From contig CM075778.1 in the NCBI GenBank assembly GCA_037974665.1, forward strand, positions 7,305,001 to 7,369,000: a stretch of DNA of 64,000 bases. Direction: 5' to 3'. Below, in pieces: positions 12,215-26,400 of the stretch. The notes below the pieces were generated by a model. That model had not been told where the DNA came from, did no database searches, and saw nothing but the letters and a program-made list of their open reading frames with translations. Position 1 is the stretch's first letter. Every line of letters begins with the position of its first letter. A program made the translations under genes and the position numbers. The DNA comes from Ehretia macrophylla (taxonomy: Eukaryota > Streptophyta > Magnoliopsida > Boraginales > Ehretiaceae).

Positions 12215-13930
12215 TGTCACGCCCCAACTCGATCCCACCTAAAATCAAGTCGGAACGCGATAGAATTTTGGCATTATAACATCTGTAATAAGACTCTTAA
12301 ACATTTTAAACCTGTAAAACATTTCATATAAGCCACAATGAAACCAATACATTCCACAATTTAACCATCCAACATTAAACCAAAATATAAAGTCATCCGT
12401 CCCAACTACTTTAGACATAACCATAAAAGTACATAAGCTCCAAATAGACTTCCAAATCTAGCTTAAGTCTAACAACATATACATATCCAAAATAGACTTT
12501 CCAAGCTAGCATTAAGCCATGCTTACTTTGATCATTCAACAAAAAAACTATAAACTACTAACTTAAAGTAAAGCTACAACATTACATATTACATAAGTGC
12601 AAGTCTTTCATACATTATAACCATAAACACTAAGCTAACATAAGAAATATCCAAGCAAGCACTCACAAGGATGGGGCTCTTGAGCATAAGACTCATTCAC
12701 ATAATGCACGACATCAAATGGCTTGGCCTTAGCCTCTTGAGCCACGAATCCCAACTCTAACTCACCTAAAATGTTAGTAAATGAGGGTAAGTTTTCACGA
12801 CTCAAAGAGGATGTCCCTCGGCACTTCAATAACAACACTTCAACAACAACACTTCACCACTTTAAATAATGCAACACTTAGTAATTCCACACGTAAAAAT
12901 TACTTAAAACACATTTATTAGGTAACGAAGTAAGTTACCTAACCTCAAGCATATATGTCCATATATTAACCAATTCCGACCCTACTTGATTCCAACTCAA
13001 GCTCTAACAACACAACACAAAAGAATGTAAAACAACACTTAAAATAACTTTCTTTAACAATACTTCAACTTTCTACCCACACATTCCGCAATTACTCAAT
13101 CAAACAACACCCAAACAACCAGCAATCAATTAACCAACGAAGCATGCACCTAAACCACCCCGAGGGCAGCCCAAATGGTCCCCAAAATCAGCCCAATCAG
13201 CGCCGGCAAGCCCACTGTCGGCGCTGGAAAATTCAGCCCACAAACACCACAAACATTTCCACCATTTTGCATTGTAAGGTCATTATGCTATGTAATATTG
13301 TTACAAGTACGCATATACACTTCATATACAATAAATAACTCAAGAATCAACTTAAATTTTAGCTAAATATCTCAACAAACATCATAAATAATCAATTATA
13401 TACGCAATTATTATCTCAACAAACATCATAACAATATCTCACCTACAACATTATTTCAAATATAATATCTCAACATGAATATAAAAGATAGTGAATTAGA
13501 AGAATAACTTGAGCCATAATAGTCTAGCCTATCACACAAAACAAACTCCAATCCTGCAAAAAAATATTCAAAAGATCCAACATTAATAAAAATAGAAACA
13601 AAAATTTACTATTAAATAAAATAAAATAAAAAAACATAAAAAAGGGAAAATGTATATATATATATAAAAGGAAAAACGAAAATAAAAAAATAAAAAAAGG
13701 AAAAATGAAAAATAAAAAAAAGCAAAATGCATATGTATATTATACATATTTATATAGGATCTATATAAAAAGTAGGATCTACATATAAAAAAAAGGCAAA
13801 AACGAAAATTAAAAAAAAAACAAAAAAAAAGAATGCATATACATATATGTATAAAGTTTAAGCTATACATATATCTATTTTAAGCTATATATATATATAT
13901 GTACATATATAGGATCTATATATATAAATC

Positions 13931-13970
<40 letters not shown>

Positions 13971-14186
13971 CAAATAGATACACACACACACACACATATA
14001 TATAGATATACATATACATACATACTATATGCATAATGTAATAAACAAAGTAAAAAAACAAAAATACATACCTTTGAGGGGTCGGGTAGGGTGGTGGGAT
14101 AGGGTGGGGGTGGGGTGAGGTTTTTGAAAAAAAAAATTCTAAGTCTTACTAAAACCAGGGGTAGCGTTCTGCCCCCTGTTTTTAGC
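12215..14186 (-). mobile_element. LTR-like retroelement segment inside the CACTA; right edge uncertain
   Basis: The segment begins abruptly with TGTCACGCCCCAACTCGATC, the reverse complement of a common Gypsy-type LTR end (GGGGCGTGACA). It interrupts the CACTA-type repeats, which resume near 14190 (GGGGCGACCAAAGG). It has no coding frame and includes AT-rich low-complexity sequence (13570-14000) and a G-rich stretch (14078-14120). I could not find a matching target duplication at the right edge, so it may be a truncated LTR; the end given is approximate. Confidence 0.5.
13933..13998. repeat. TA and CA microsatellite
   Basis: An uninterrupted TA run (about 13933-13968) is followed shortly by a CA run (about 13979-13996), within the LTR-like segment. 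Confidence 0.9.
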
Positions 14187-14363
14187 AAAACGGGGCGACC
14201 AAAGGGCCACCAAGCCCTTTGGTCGCCTTCTTAAATTAGAGGGTAGTAGCACTGCACTTTAATTTAAGGGGTTTTCTCAACCAAAGGGCCTCGAGCCTTT
14301 TGGTCGTCCAAAAATCCTAATTTTTTTTTATAATTTATATGTTTTTAATTTCTTCGCCTCTTC

Positions 14364-17300
14364 GTAGCCATTGGTGACCAAAAGGCGACCAAAATTTTAC
14401 TTTTTGTCTCTATTTGGTGGCCAAGGGCCACCATAGGGCTACGAACTATTATGCAAAAGATGAAATTTATTTCATATAATCATTTTTTTTGTTTTAAATA
14501 GCTCTTCTAAGCTAAATATCATCTTTTATTATAGTCAATCTTTAATTTATGCTAATTCATTGATACTAGTGCGAAGTTAGAATTTGATTGGTATACGAAA
14601 AACTAATGACAATGCATAAAATCTTCATTGTTTTTCACTTTGTATTTCAGCAACCCTACTTTTGTTAATTAGAATATAAAAGTATTAATCATTAATTTAT
14701 TTTCGTGCTCTTATATCTTAAATATGTACAATCTCATACCATTAAATAAACCATAAAATATATTTGCAATCAAAAGAAAATAGATCTAGCACAAACTTGT
14801 AAAGTACTTGTTTTAAATCAATCTAACTTCTTATGAACATGGACATTTCGTCGCCCCTTTGTAACCATTGGCGACCAAAGGGCGACCAAAATTTTACTTT
14901 TCGTCGCTATTTGGTGGCCAATGGCCACCACGGGGCTACGAATTATTATGTAAAAGATGAAATTTGTTTCGTATAATCACTTGTTTTGTTTTAAGTAGCT
15001 CTTCTAAGCTAAATATCATCTTTTATTATAGTCAATCTTCAATTTACATTAATTCATTGATGCTAGTACGAAATTAGAATTTGATTGGTATACGAAAAAC
15101 TAATGACAATGCATAAAATCTTCATTGTTTTTCACTTTGTATTTCAGCAACCTTAATTTTCTTAATTAGAATATAGAAGCATTAATTATCAATTTATTTT
15201 TGTGCTCTTATATCTTAAATATGTACAACCTCATACCATTAAATAAACCATAAAATATATTTTCAATCAAAAGAAAATAGATCTAACATAAACTTGTAAT
15301 GTATTTATTATTATTAATTCTTATGTTCTAAATCAATCTAACTTCTATGAACATGGACATTTTGTCGCCCCTTCGTAGCCATTGACAACCAAAAGAAGAC
15401 CAAAATTTTACTTTTCGTCACCATTTGGTGGCCAATGGCCACCACGGGACTACGGACTATTATGCAAAAGATAGAATTTGTTTCATATAATCACTTCTTT
15501 TGTTTTAAGTAGCTCTTCTAAGTTAAATATCATCTTTTATTATAGTCAATCTTCAATTTACATTAATTCATTGATGCTAGTGCGAAATTAGAATTTGATT
15601 GGTATAAGAAAAACTAATGACAATGCATAAAATATTCATTATTTTTCACTTTGCATTTCAACAACCCTACTTTTGTTAATTAAAATATAGAACTATTAAT
15701 CATCAATTTATTTTCGTGCTCTTATATCTTAAATATGTACAACCTCATACCATTAAATAAACCATAAAATATATTTTCAATCAAAAGAAAATAGATCTAG
15801 CACAAACTTGTAATATATTTGTTATTATTAATTCTTATGTTCTAAATCAATCTAACTTTCTATGAACATAGACATTTCGTCGCCCCTTTGTAGCTATTGG
15901 CGACCAAAGGACGACCAAAATTTTACTTTTCGTCGCCATTTGGTGGCCATGGCTACCACGAGGCTACGAACTATTATGCAAAAGATAGAATTTGTTTCAT
16001 ATAATCACTTCTTTTGTTTTAAGTAGCTCTTCTAAGCTAAATATCATCTTTTATTATAGCCAATCTTCAATTTATCTTAATTCATTGATGCTAGTGCGAA
16101 ATTAGAATTTGATTGGTATACGAAAAACTAATGACAATGCATAAAATTTTCATTGTTTTTCACTTTGTATTTCAACAACCTTAATTTTCTTAATTAGAAT
16201 ATAGAATCATTAATTATCAAATTATTTTCGTGCTCTTATATCTTAAATATGTACAACCTCATACCATTAAATAAAATATAAAATATATTTTCAATCAAAA
16301 GAAAATAGATCTAGCATAAACTTGTAATGTATTTGTTATTATTAATTCTTATGTTCTAAATCAATCTAACTTCTATGAACATGGACATTTTGTCGCCCCT
16401 TCGTAGCCATTGACGACCAAAAGACGACCAAAATTTTACTTTTCGTCACCATTTGGTGGCCAATGGCCACCACGGGACTACGGACTATTATGCAGAAGAT
16501 AGAATTTGTTTCATATAATCACTTCTTTTATTTTAAATAACTCTTCTAAGCTAAATATCATCTTTTATTATAGTCAATCTTCAATTTACATTAATTCATT
16601 GATACTAGTGCGAAATTAGAATTTGATTGGTATACGAAAAACTAATGACAATGCATAAAATCTTTATTGTTTTTCACTTTGTATTTCAGCAACCCTACTT
16701 TTGTTAATTAGAATATAGAAGCATTAATTATCAATTTATTTTCGTGCTTCTATATCTTAAATATGTACAACCTCATATCATTAAATAAACCATAAAATAT
16801 ATTTTCAATCAAAAGAAAATAGATCTAGCACATACTTGTAATGGACTTGTTATTATTAATTCTTATGTTCTAAATCAATCTAACCTCCTAGAACATGGAC
16901 ATTTTATCGCCCATTCGTAGCCATTGGCGACCAAAGGGTGACCAAAATTTTACTTTTCGTCGCCATTTGGTGGCCAATGGCTACCATGGGGCTACGAACT
17001 ATTATGCAAAAGATGAAATTTATTTCATATAATCACTTCTTCTGTTTTAAGTAGCTCTTCTAAGCTAAATATCATCTTTTATTATAGTCAATCTTCAATT
17101 TACACTAATTCATTGATGCTAGTGCGAAATTATAATTTGATTGGTATACGAAAAACTAATGACAATGCATAAAATCTTCATTATTTTTCACTTTGTATTT
17201 CAGCAACCCTACTTTTGTTAATTAGAATATAGAAACATTAATTATCAATTTATTTTCGTGCTTTTATATCTTAAATATGTACAACCTTATACCATTAAAT

Positions 17301-18060
17301 AAATCATAAAATATATTTTCAATCAAAAGAAAATAGATCTAGCACATCTTGTAATAAACTTGTTATTATTAATTATTATGTTCTAAATCAATCTAACTTC
17401 TATGAACATGGACATTTTGTCGCCCCTTTGTAGCCATTGGCGATCAAAGGGTGACCAAAATTTTACTTTTCGTCGCCATTTGGTAGCCAATGGCAACCAC
17501 GGGGCTATGAACTATTATGCAAAAGATGGAATTTGTTTCATATAATCACTTCTTCTGTTTTAAGTAGCTCTTCTAAGCTAAATATCATCTTTTATTATAG
17601 TCAAGCTTCAATTTACACTAATTCATTGATGCTAATGCGAAATTAAAATTTGATTGGTGTACGAAAAACTAATGACAATGTATAAAATCTTCATTGTTTT
17701 TCACTTTGTATTTCAACAACCCTACTTTTGTTAATTGGAATATAGAAGTATTAATAATGAATTTATTTTCGTGCTCTTATATTTTAAATATGTACAACCT
17801 CATACCATTAAATAAACCATAAAATATATTTTCAATCAAAAGAAAATAAATCTAACACAAACTTGTAATGTACTTGTTATTATTAATTCTTACATTCTAA
17901 ATCAATCTAACTTCCAATGAACATGGACATTTTGTTTATCCTTCGTAGCCATTGGCGACCAAAGAACAACCAAAATTTTACTTTTCGTCTCCATTTGGTA
18001 GCCAATGGCAACCACGGGGCTACGAACTATGATATAAAATATGGAATTTATTTTATATAA
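14364..18060. repeat. Tandem array of ~513-bp units inside the CACTA
   Basis: The anchor word GTAGCCATTGG or a close variant occurs at 14364, 14861, 15375, 15890, 16403, 16917, 17430 and 17945. The spacings are 497, 514, 515, 513, 514, 513 and 515 bp, giving seven full units and a partial eighth. Each unit starts with CACTA-type subterminal words (GGCGACCAAAGGGCGACC, TCGCCATTTGGTGGCCA). An AT-rich ~400-bp body follows with constant landmarks such as GACAATGCATAAAATCTTCA and CAATCAAAAGAAAATAGATC. No unit has a long open frame. The array is therefore a minisatellite built from transposon sequence. Confidence 0.92.
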
Positions 18061-18995
18061 TCAATTCATTTATTTTATAACTGTTTTAGTTTTATGTAAA
18101 TGATATTTGTCGCGTATGGGTCGCCCTTTTGCGACGTAAGGGCAACAATTATTTATTTTATTTATTTAACATTTGTTTTTTGTCAATTTATTTTTTTATA
18201 ATTTTTTAAAAGAAATATTTACATTTTTTGGTCTCTATTTGGTTGTTATGTAGCGACCAAATGGCGACTGTAACGCCCGAAATTTTATCGCATCTTTTTA
18301 AATAACTGTTGCATATCTTTTTGTGCATTTTTATATGCATTTCTTTTCTTGCTTAATTGTTTTATCTAGAGGTCACTATTCATAAGAAATTTGAATGTTT
18401 TAAATGCTCGATTTAATATTTTTGCTAGACCACATAACATATAAAAAGAGTCGGGATATGGTAGTTTTGAGCTTTAGGGGTCGGGAGTGTGCGTTTGAAA
18501 AATATTTTTCGCGTCACTTGAATAGTGTTACGTATGAAAAAAAACATTATTTTTAAACTAGTTAACATTTAAATTGAGTTTTAGCTCATTTAACCAAGAT
18601 TTTAGTTGTATTTGACTAAATAAATCATAACCTATTCATACATTTACCTAATATATATCATATAAGCCATTTACTCATAAAATAAAAAACTACAAATTGC
18701 AAAACCCCTCCCCCCCCCAAACCCGATGCCCTATATGAGAGAAAAAAATGAGATTTCTTCATCAAATCATGCAAACTTGGACTTCTAGCTTGGTCTGGAG
18801 GAGTTTTTGGAGGTTTTAGAACATCTACAACTTGCTTATAACCACAAAATTGTGAGGGAGATAGCATTTTCATTGTTTTAAAGATTATGTCAAGTTTTGC
18901 ATTTTTGTGATTTGTTACTTATTGTTTTAGATATGCTTATATATTGTGAGATACATGTTATTTATGATCTCTAGACCATGATTGTGAGGTGTGAT

Positions 18996-21900
18996 TGTAA
19001 CACCCTCATCCCTCACAAGAACGGAGCCCGATCCAATACCTGAGGTCACAAAAAACGAAAGAAACGGACGGAGTCTCTCCTGTTTATAGGACAATCTAAA
19101 ACCTGTAAACAATATTTATAACCACAAACTATGATCTAACTCCATTCCTTCATCCCCTCCACCAAAACTATCTCATACAACAAACTCCTCAAGGCCATCC
19201 GAGCTTTGGAACCAACATTGAAGACACACAAGTATGCATTCATTAACTGTTGAACGTCTATAATTATAATTTCACTTATCATACCACTATAATATTATCT
19301 AGTTTTCTTTCTTAAAATTTAAGTTTGTCAACCAGTCAAAACATGCAAGCATGCAGATGCCAGACAATAAAGTAAAGATTACAAATTATTACAACATTAC
19401 AAGTCATTGATAACTATCAACACATTCTAAACTTAACTTTACAAGTACAAAACTGAATTCAATGGCAATCCACGTAAGCTAGCAAAATCAATCACGAAAC
19501 TCTCGAGCCTTCTTTTCTACCCCTGATAGCACTGATCTTGAAAGGTGTTAGAAACGAGGGTGAGTATACAACATGTATACTCAGTGAGGGAGGTGATGCA
19601 GCATACCGAAGAATGCTTTCATAAGATGCAACAAGAATAATAACATATACAACACAAAATAACAAAGTTAATTAGACAAGTATTTAACCACGTATAAAAA
19701 GGATACGGTTCCACGTTTGTCTTCAATCACGAGCCACGAGCCAAGATCTTCAAGTAAGTGTCGGCAAAACCCTTATTCCTCCAAAATGGGGTACTCCGGA
19801 TGTTCCCCAATCCTACGACCCTTTCTCCTGAGGTAGGTCCATATGCCCAGCAGGTGAATCCCGCCTCTGAGGTAGTGGAGTATACTCAGCGAGGAAAGGG
19901 AATAGGTACCAAAGTAGTCGAATAAGTAGGGTAAGCCCAATGCCGCCCGTGTTCCTTGACGCTACCATGTCCGAAAAGGTTGCTTAACCCCGAGACAAGA
20001 TCACGAGAGCCAAGTATATATCAAATACCACATAAGAGGAACGACAAAGTAGGCCACCCTCGTAGTTAATCACAAATAAAATGAAAAGACTCAAGATAGC
20101 AAGTAAAATAATACATATAAACTTTATCAATTACTAAATAATATAATCTAGAAATAATAAAATAAGTTAAAATGCACAGAAGAGATGACTCCCTCACCTT
20201 TACCAAACCTGTAAGGGTATAGCTTAGTCTTACTCCAAACCTCTTTGAATCCGCTCAAATGTGCAATCTCTTAGTTATTCATATAAGTGTAGCACTTTTA
20301 ACAATTGATTATAGCAATTCTAACTTTAACTAATACGCAATCTCCACCCACAACAATAGAAGCTATACAATCACTTGTTTATTCCACATTATTAAATAGT
20401 TCAGGTAGTCATACAAATAACTAACATTGGTAAGTGAACAGTGGCACATATAACATGTGTAAGGCTTGTAACTATTGGCAAAAGTTAACTTTACATATTA
20501 ACAACTAATTCTTACATTTCGTTATACATCCATGAATCCAAGTTGAACACTCTAAACATAGCAAATTATCCAATCAATAGAGCTTCTAGTTCACATATAA
20601 AGTTATCTCACATGAAGTAGTAATCAATGGAAGAGATACAATAGAAACAACTAGTGCTAATTACATATTAATCTAATACAAGTTCAACAATTATTTAATC
20701 TATAATTAGCAACAACTTCCAAACATTTACTACCTTAAAAGTCTTCTAACCATACGTTCTCTTCATTCCACTAATTAACAACACAACCAAGCCTACAACT
20801 ATAACACTTCTCATTAAAATTACGCTTAGCTATAAATTATAAACTATAAGCACAAGGCAAAGGGGAAGGGGGAAAAAGTCACGGTGGCTGCAGCTAGGGA
20901 AAACTGTCCAGCTCATGCCTAATCTCATGCCTCTCGGAAACCATCGAAAAATGAGTACTTAGAGCTAGAATTTGGCCAAGCCTTAGAAATATACTTTTGT
21001 TCTACTATGGATATACTACAACATATCCAGAATTCAGCTAATTTCGTCAACATTTGCTAGGTCAAATTGGTCCTACAACGCAGGCATACAAATTTGTCTA
21101 ATTTTTTCTTGATTTCGTAACTCATGTTTTTTCCCAATTATTTCACTATAAAACTAATTTCAAAGCTCTACTACAAATGTAACTAAGTTAAGAAGTTCAC
21201 TTTAATTTTAGCGATCTAACAAGTATTCCTAGTCTCTACAACAAATATAACACAATAAACAAATTAAAGTTAAGTATAAGGTCTAAAATCTTCATTTTTT
21301 CCTTTAAGTTCAATAAGCCAAAACTAGTTTTAGCCAATGTTTAGTTAACTAAAGCATCTAACTATCCTCAACTATATTTAAGAAACTTAAACCAAGCATT
21401 AAACTAGTATTTAAGGCTCTAATTGCATTAATTCTAATGTGCGCATTCAAATAGGCATAAAAATCAACGTTCTCAAAATTTGATAAATTTTAATGTGGGA
21501 CCGTTATATCTACCCAAGATCACATATCTAGTGTTAGATCAAGGTTTCGAGCAAGATTTAAAGGGCTTGAGTGAATACTGCACATTCAAGACTTTTCAAA
21601 AAATGATTTCATATATATATATTACAAAATTACATGAAACAACTATGGGAGTATGTTCTCCTACTCCTAGAGGCATGATAAATAGCTTCAAAACGTATAA
21701 TAGCAAGCATATATAACAATTCCTATTTTAAACATAATCTACAAAATCACAAAAAATGCAAAATTTAGAAAAAATCCTCACCAATCTAGTGTTGAGCAAG
21801 CAAGGAGGATGATTTTGGATGGATTGGAACCCTTGGAACAAGCTTAGAAGATCAATCTTGCAAAACCCTAGAATTTCTTTCTTTCCTCCCTCTCCCCCCC

Positions 21901-22592
21901 CCCCCCCCCCCCCCCCTCCCCCACTTTTTTTTTCTTCCTTTGGTCGTGCACCTCTTGAGCTTTTTGTGTGATTGTTGTTTTGTTTTTTATATTAATATAT
22001 ATGTAGGATTGTAATATGGGTACATGGGTTGGTTTTGGGTTGTGGGAGGTGGGTTTCAAATGGGTTTGGGCTTGATTTGATAGGAAATAATGCAAGACAA
22101 ACTCTCTTTTAGTCCAAATTTAATATATAGTTTTTTTTTTACTATTCATATAATATCAATATATTTTTGTAAATCACTCGTCACATATACAATGAATATA
22201 ACTTTTGTGAACGTAAGCTAATTATAAGTTAAATAATAAAAAATAATATGAAATCCGGGAAAATGAGATAATAAAATTTTAGTCTGGGCTATAAAAACTA
22301 ATAGGAATACTAAAGATCTAAAGTAAATAAATTATTAATACTCACTCGGAGACACTATAAATATTTATTTTTCTCACGCTCAGGACATGATATGCACATT
22401 CTAACAAGGAACGAATATATTATAAATAAAGTATAATATAGGAAAAATAAAATAGTTTAAAATTTGTCTCGGGCTCACGTAAAACATAAAATTTTAAGCA
22501 TATAAATGCAAATAAAAGTCGAGTAAAAGCAATTATGCACATAAATAATTAAATAGAATAAATTAAAAGTCTCTCTGGACTGGGGTGTCACA
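18996..22592 (-). repeat. LARD LTR (3' LTR, left copy)
   Basis: 3597 bp, TGTAACACCC to GGGGTGTCACA on the + strand. It aligns along its whole length with the copy at 23466-27064. Many visible differences are CG changed to CA or TG in this copy. It contains a 23-base C run at 21894-21916. Confidence 0.92.
21894..21916 (+). repeat. Homopolymer C run in LARD LTR
   Basis: An uninterrupted run of 23 C, followed by T and five more C. The other LTR has only 16 C at 26364-26379. Homopolymer length is also sensitive to sequencing error. Confidence 0.85.
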
Positions 22593-23465
22593 TTCTCTGC
22601 CCCTTAAACATATTGCGTCCTCACAATTTCTTATTTCAGAAGAGCTCCGCAACAACAACAATAATTTTTCTCAGATGTATAGATGAACTCCGAACCAACT
22701 CCGATTATTCCTAGTTGATTGAGAAGTAAAAGCTCAGCACAAAATACTAAATAGAATCTCCATTAAGAATTCCAAGAAAATACCACCAAGAGATCTCGAT
22801 TAAGGATGCCAAATAAAGGCTCTAAATAATAATAATAATAATACCAATCTTGAGTAAGAATGAACATTATGATTGTTCTATAAGAGTCCAGAGAAAGTAC
22901 CAAAATAATTCCAGCCAAGAATTCTGAATGAAAATACCAAAGGAAATATCCAATAAGAACCCGAGCCTCGCTTCTCGAAGTACTTCTTATTAAATAAATA
23001 TGTAGGCTACGACTGGCTCTGCTGGTCCACAACTTGGAAAATCAATCACTGGTCAACTGTTTCAGGGGGATGACTTGCCAATTTCAAAGGATAATATATA
23101 TATGTATGCAAAAGAAAGGCATATAAAGTACATACATGAACAAGTATAACACAAAAGGGCACACATTGTTATATATATCTAAGACAGTAAACACTCAGGA
23201 AATCACCTAGATGAAAGGTTAATCACATAAATGCACATATTCCATTCAAAGTCACACATAATCACACAGTTACACAGATCATATAATCCTTCTATTTTAC
23301 GCAAATACATCACATAAGAACACATTTTTACTCAAGCAAACACAAGTCCACATATAAGCACATTCCTAATCAAAACACATTTTACATACACGCACTCGAG
23401 GTTTGCTACCCACCAGACCGAGGACCCTGTCCTGGCTGAGAGTATCTAAGCTCTGATACCACTAC
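22593..23465 (-). other. LARD internal region, non-coding
   Basis: 873 bp between the LTRs, bounded by the polypurine tract on the left and the primer-binding site on the right. The longest frame (22763-23032, minus) has no retroviral-type motif. It presumably holds packaging signals used in trans; that is inferred from the class and not seen here. Confidence 0.75.
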
Positions 23466-26400
23466 TGTAACACCCCGATCCCTCACGAGAATGGAGCCCA
23501 GGTCCAATACCCGAGGTCACGAAAAACGAGAGAAACGGACGGAGTCTCCCCTGTTTATAGGACAATCTAAAACCTGTAAACAATATTTATAACCACAAAA
23601 CTATGATCTAACTTCATTCCTTCATCCCCTCCACCAAAACTATCTCATACAACAAACTGTTCAAGGCCATCCGAGCTTTGGAACCAACATTGAAGACACA
23701 CAAGCATGCATTCATTAACTGTTGAACGTCTATAATTATAATTTCACTTATCATACCACTATAATATTATCTAGTTTTCTTTCTTATAATTTAAGTTTGT
23801 CAACCAATCAAAATATGCAAGCATACAGATGTCAGACAATAAAGTAAAGATTACAAGTTATTACAACATTACAAGTCATTCATAACTATCAACACATTCT
23901 AAACTTAACTTTACAAGTACAAAACTGAATTCAATGGCAATCCACGTAAGCTAGCAAAATCAATCACGAAACTCTCGAGCCTTCTTTTCTACCCCTGATA
24001 GCACTGATCCTGAAAGGTGTTAGAAACGAGGGTGAGTACACAACATGTATACTCAGTAAGGGAGGTGATACAGCATACCGAAAAATGCTTTCATAAGATG
24101 CAACAAGAATAATAACATATACAACACAAAATAATAAAGTTAATTAGATAAGTATTTAACCATGTATAAAAAGGATACGGTTCCACGTTTGTCTTCAATC
24201 ACGAGCCACGAGCCAAGATCTTCAAGCAAGTGTCAGCAAAACCCTTATTCCTCTAAAATGGGGTACTCCGGATGTACCCCAATCCTATGACCCTTTCTCT
24301 TGAGGTAGGTCCATATGCTCAGCAGGGAAACCACGCCTCTGGGGTAGTGGAATATACTCAGCGAGGAAAGGGAATAGGTACCATGGTAGTCGAGAGAGCA
24401 CGGCAAGCCCAATGCCGCCCGTGTTTCTTGACGCTACTATGTCTGAAAAGGTTGCGCAAGCCCGAGACAATATCACGAGAGCCAAGTATATATCAAATAC
24501 CACATAAGAGGAACGACAAAGTAGGCCACCATCGCAGTTAATCATAAATAACATGAAAAGACTCAAGATAGCAAGTAAAATAATACATATAAATTTTATC
24601 AATTACCAAATAATATAATCTAAAAACAATAAATTAAGTTAAAATGTACAGAAGAGATGAAGACTCTCTCACTTTTACCAAACATGTAAGGGTATAGCTT
24701 AGTCTTACTCCAAACCTCTTTGAATCCGCTCAAATGTGCAATCTCCTAGTTATTTATATAAGTGTAGCACTTTTAACAATTGATTATAGCAATTCTAACT
24801 TTAACTAATATGCAATCTTCACCCACAACAATAGAAGCTATACAATCACTTGTTTATTACACATTATTACATAGTCAGGTAGTCATACAAATAACTAACA
24901 TTGGTAGGTGAACAGTGGCACATATGACATGTGTAAGGCTTGTAACTATTTGCAAAAGTTAACTTTAGATATTAACAACTAATTCTTACATTTCGTTACA
25001 CATCCATGAATCCAAGTTGAACACTCTAAACATAACAAATTATCCAATCAATAAAGCTTCTAGTTTACATATAAAGTTATCTCACATGAAGTAGTAATCA
25101 ATGGAATAGATACAATAGAAACAACTAGTGCTAATTACATATTAATCTAATACAAGTTCAACAATTATTTAATCTATAATTAGCAACAACTTCCAAACAT
25201 TTACTACCTTAAAAGTCTTCTAACCATACGTTCTCTTCATTCCACTAATTAACAACACAACCAAGGCTACAACTATAACACTTCTCATTAAAATTACTCT
25301 TAGCTATAAATTATAAGCTATAAGAACAAGGCAAAGGGGAAGGGGGAAAAAGTCACGGTGGCTGCAGCTAGGGAAAACTGTTCAGCTCATGCCTAATCTC
25401 ATGCCTCTCGGAAACCATCGAAAAATGAGTACTTAGAGCTAGAATTTGGCCAAGCCTTAGAAATATACTTTTGTTCTACTATGGATCTACTACAACATAT
25501 CCAAAATTCAGCTAATTTCATCAACATTTTCTAGGTCAAATTGGTCCTACAACGCAGGAATACAAATCTGTCTAATTTTTTCCAGATTTCGTAACTCATA
25601 TTTTTTCTCAATTATTTCACTATAAAACTAATTTCAAAGCTCTACTACACATGTAACTAAGTTAAGAAGTTCACTTTAAATTTAGCCATCTAACAAGTAT
25701 TCCTAATCTCTACAACAAATATAACACAATAAACAAATTAAAGTTAAGTATAAGGTCTAAAATCTTCATTTTCTCCTTTAAGTTCAATAAGCCAAAACTA
25801 GTTTTAGTCAATGTTTAGTTAACTAAAGCATCTAACTATCCTCAATTATATTTATGAAACTTAAACCAAGCATTAAACTAGTATTTAAGTCTCTAATTGC
25901 ATTAATTCTAATGTGCACATACAAATAGGCATAAAAATCAACGTTATCAGAATTTGATAAATTTTAACGTAGGACCGTTATATCAACCCAACATCACATA
26001 TCTAGCGTTAGATCAAGGTTTCGAGTAAGATTTAAAGGGCCTGAGTGAATACTGCACATTCAAGACTTTTCAAAAAATGATTTCATATATATATTACAAA
26101 ATTACATGAAACAACTATGGGAGTATGTTCTCCTACTCCTAGAGGTATGATAAATAGCTTCAAAACGTATAATAGCAAGCATATATAACAATTCCTATTT
26201 TGAACGTAATCTACAAAATCACAAAAAATGCAAAATTTAGAAAAAAATCCTCACCAAACTAGTGTTGAGCAAGCAAGGAGGATGATTTTGGATGGATTGG
26301 AACCCTTGGAACAAGCTTAGAAGATCAATCTTGCAAAACCCTAGAATTTTTTTCTTTCCCCCACCCCCCCCCCCCCCCCTCCCCTCCCCTCCCCTTTTAT

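Noticed and set aside
14364..18060. Possible CRISPR-like or regulatory array
   Set aside because: The repeat unit is ~513 bp with no spacers, in a plant transposon; it is an ordinary tandem repeat.
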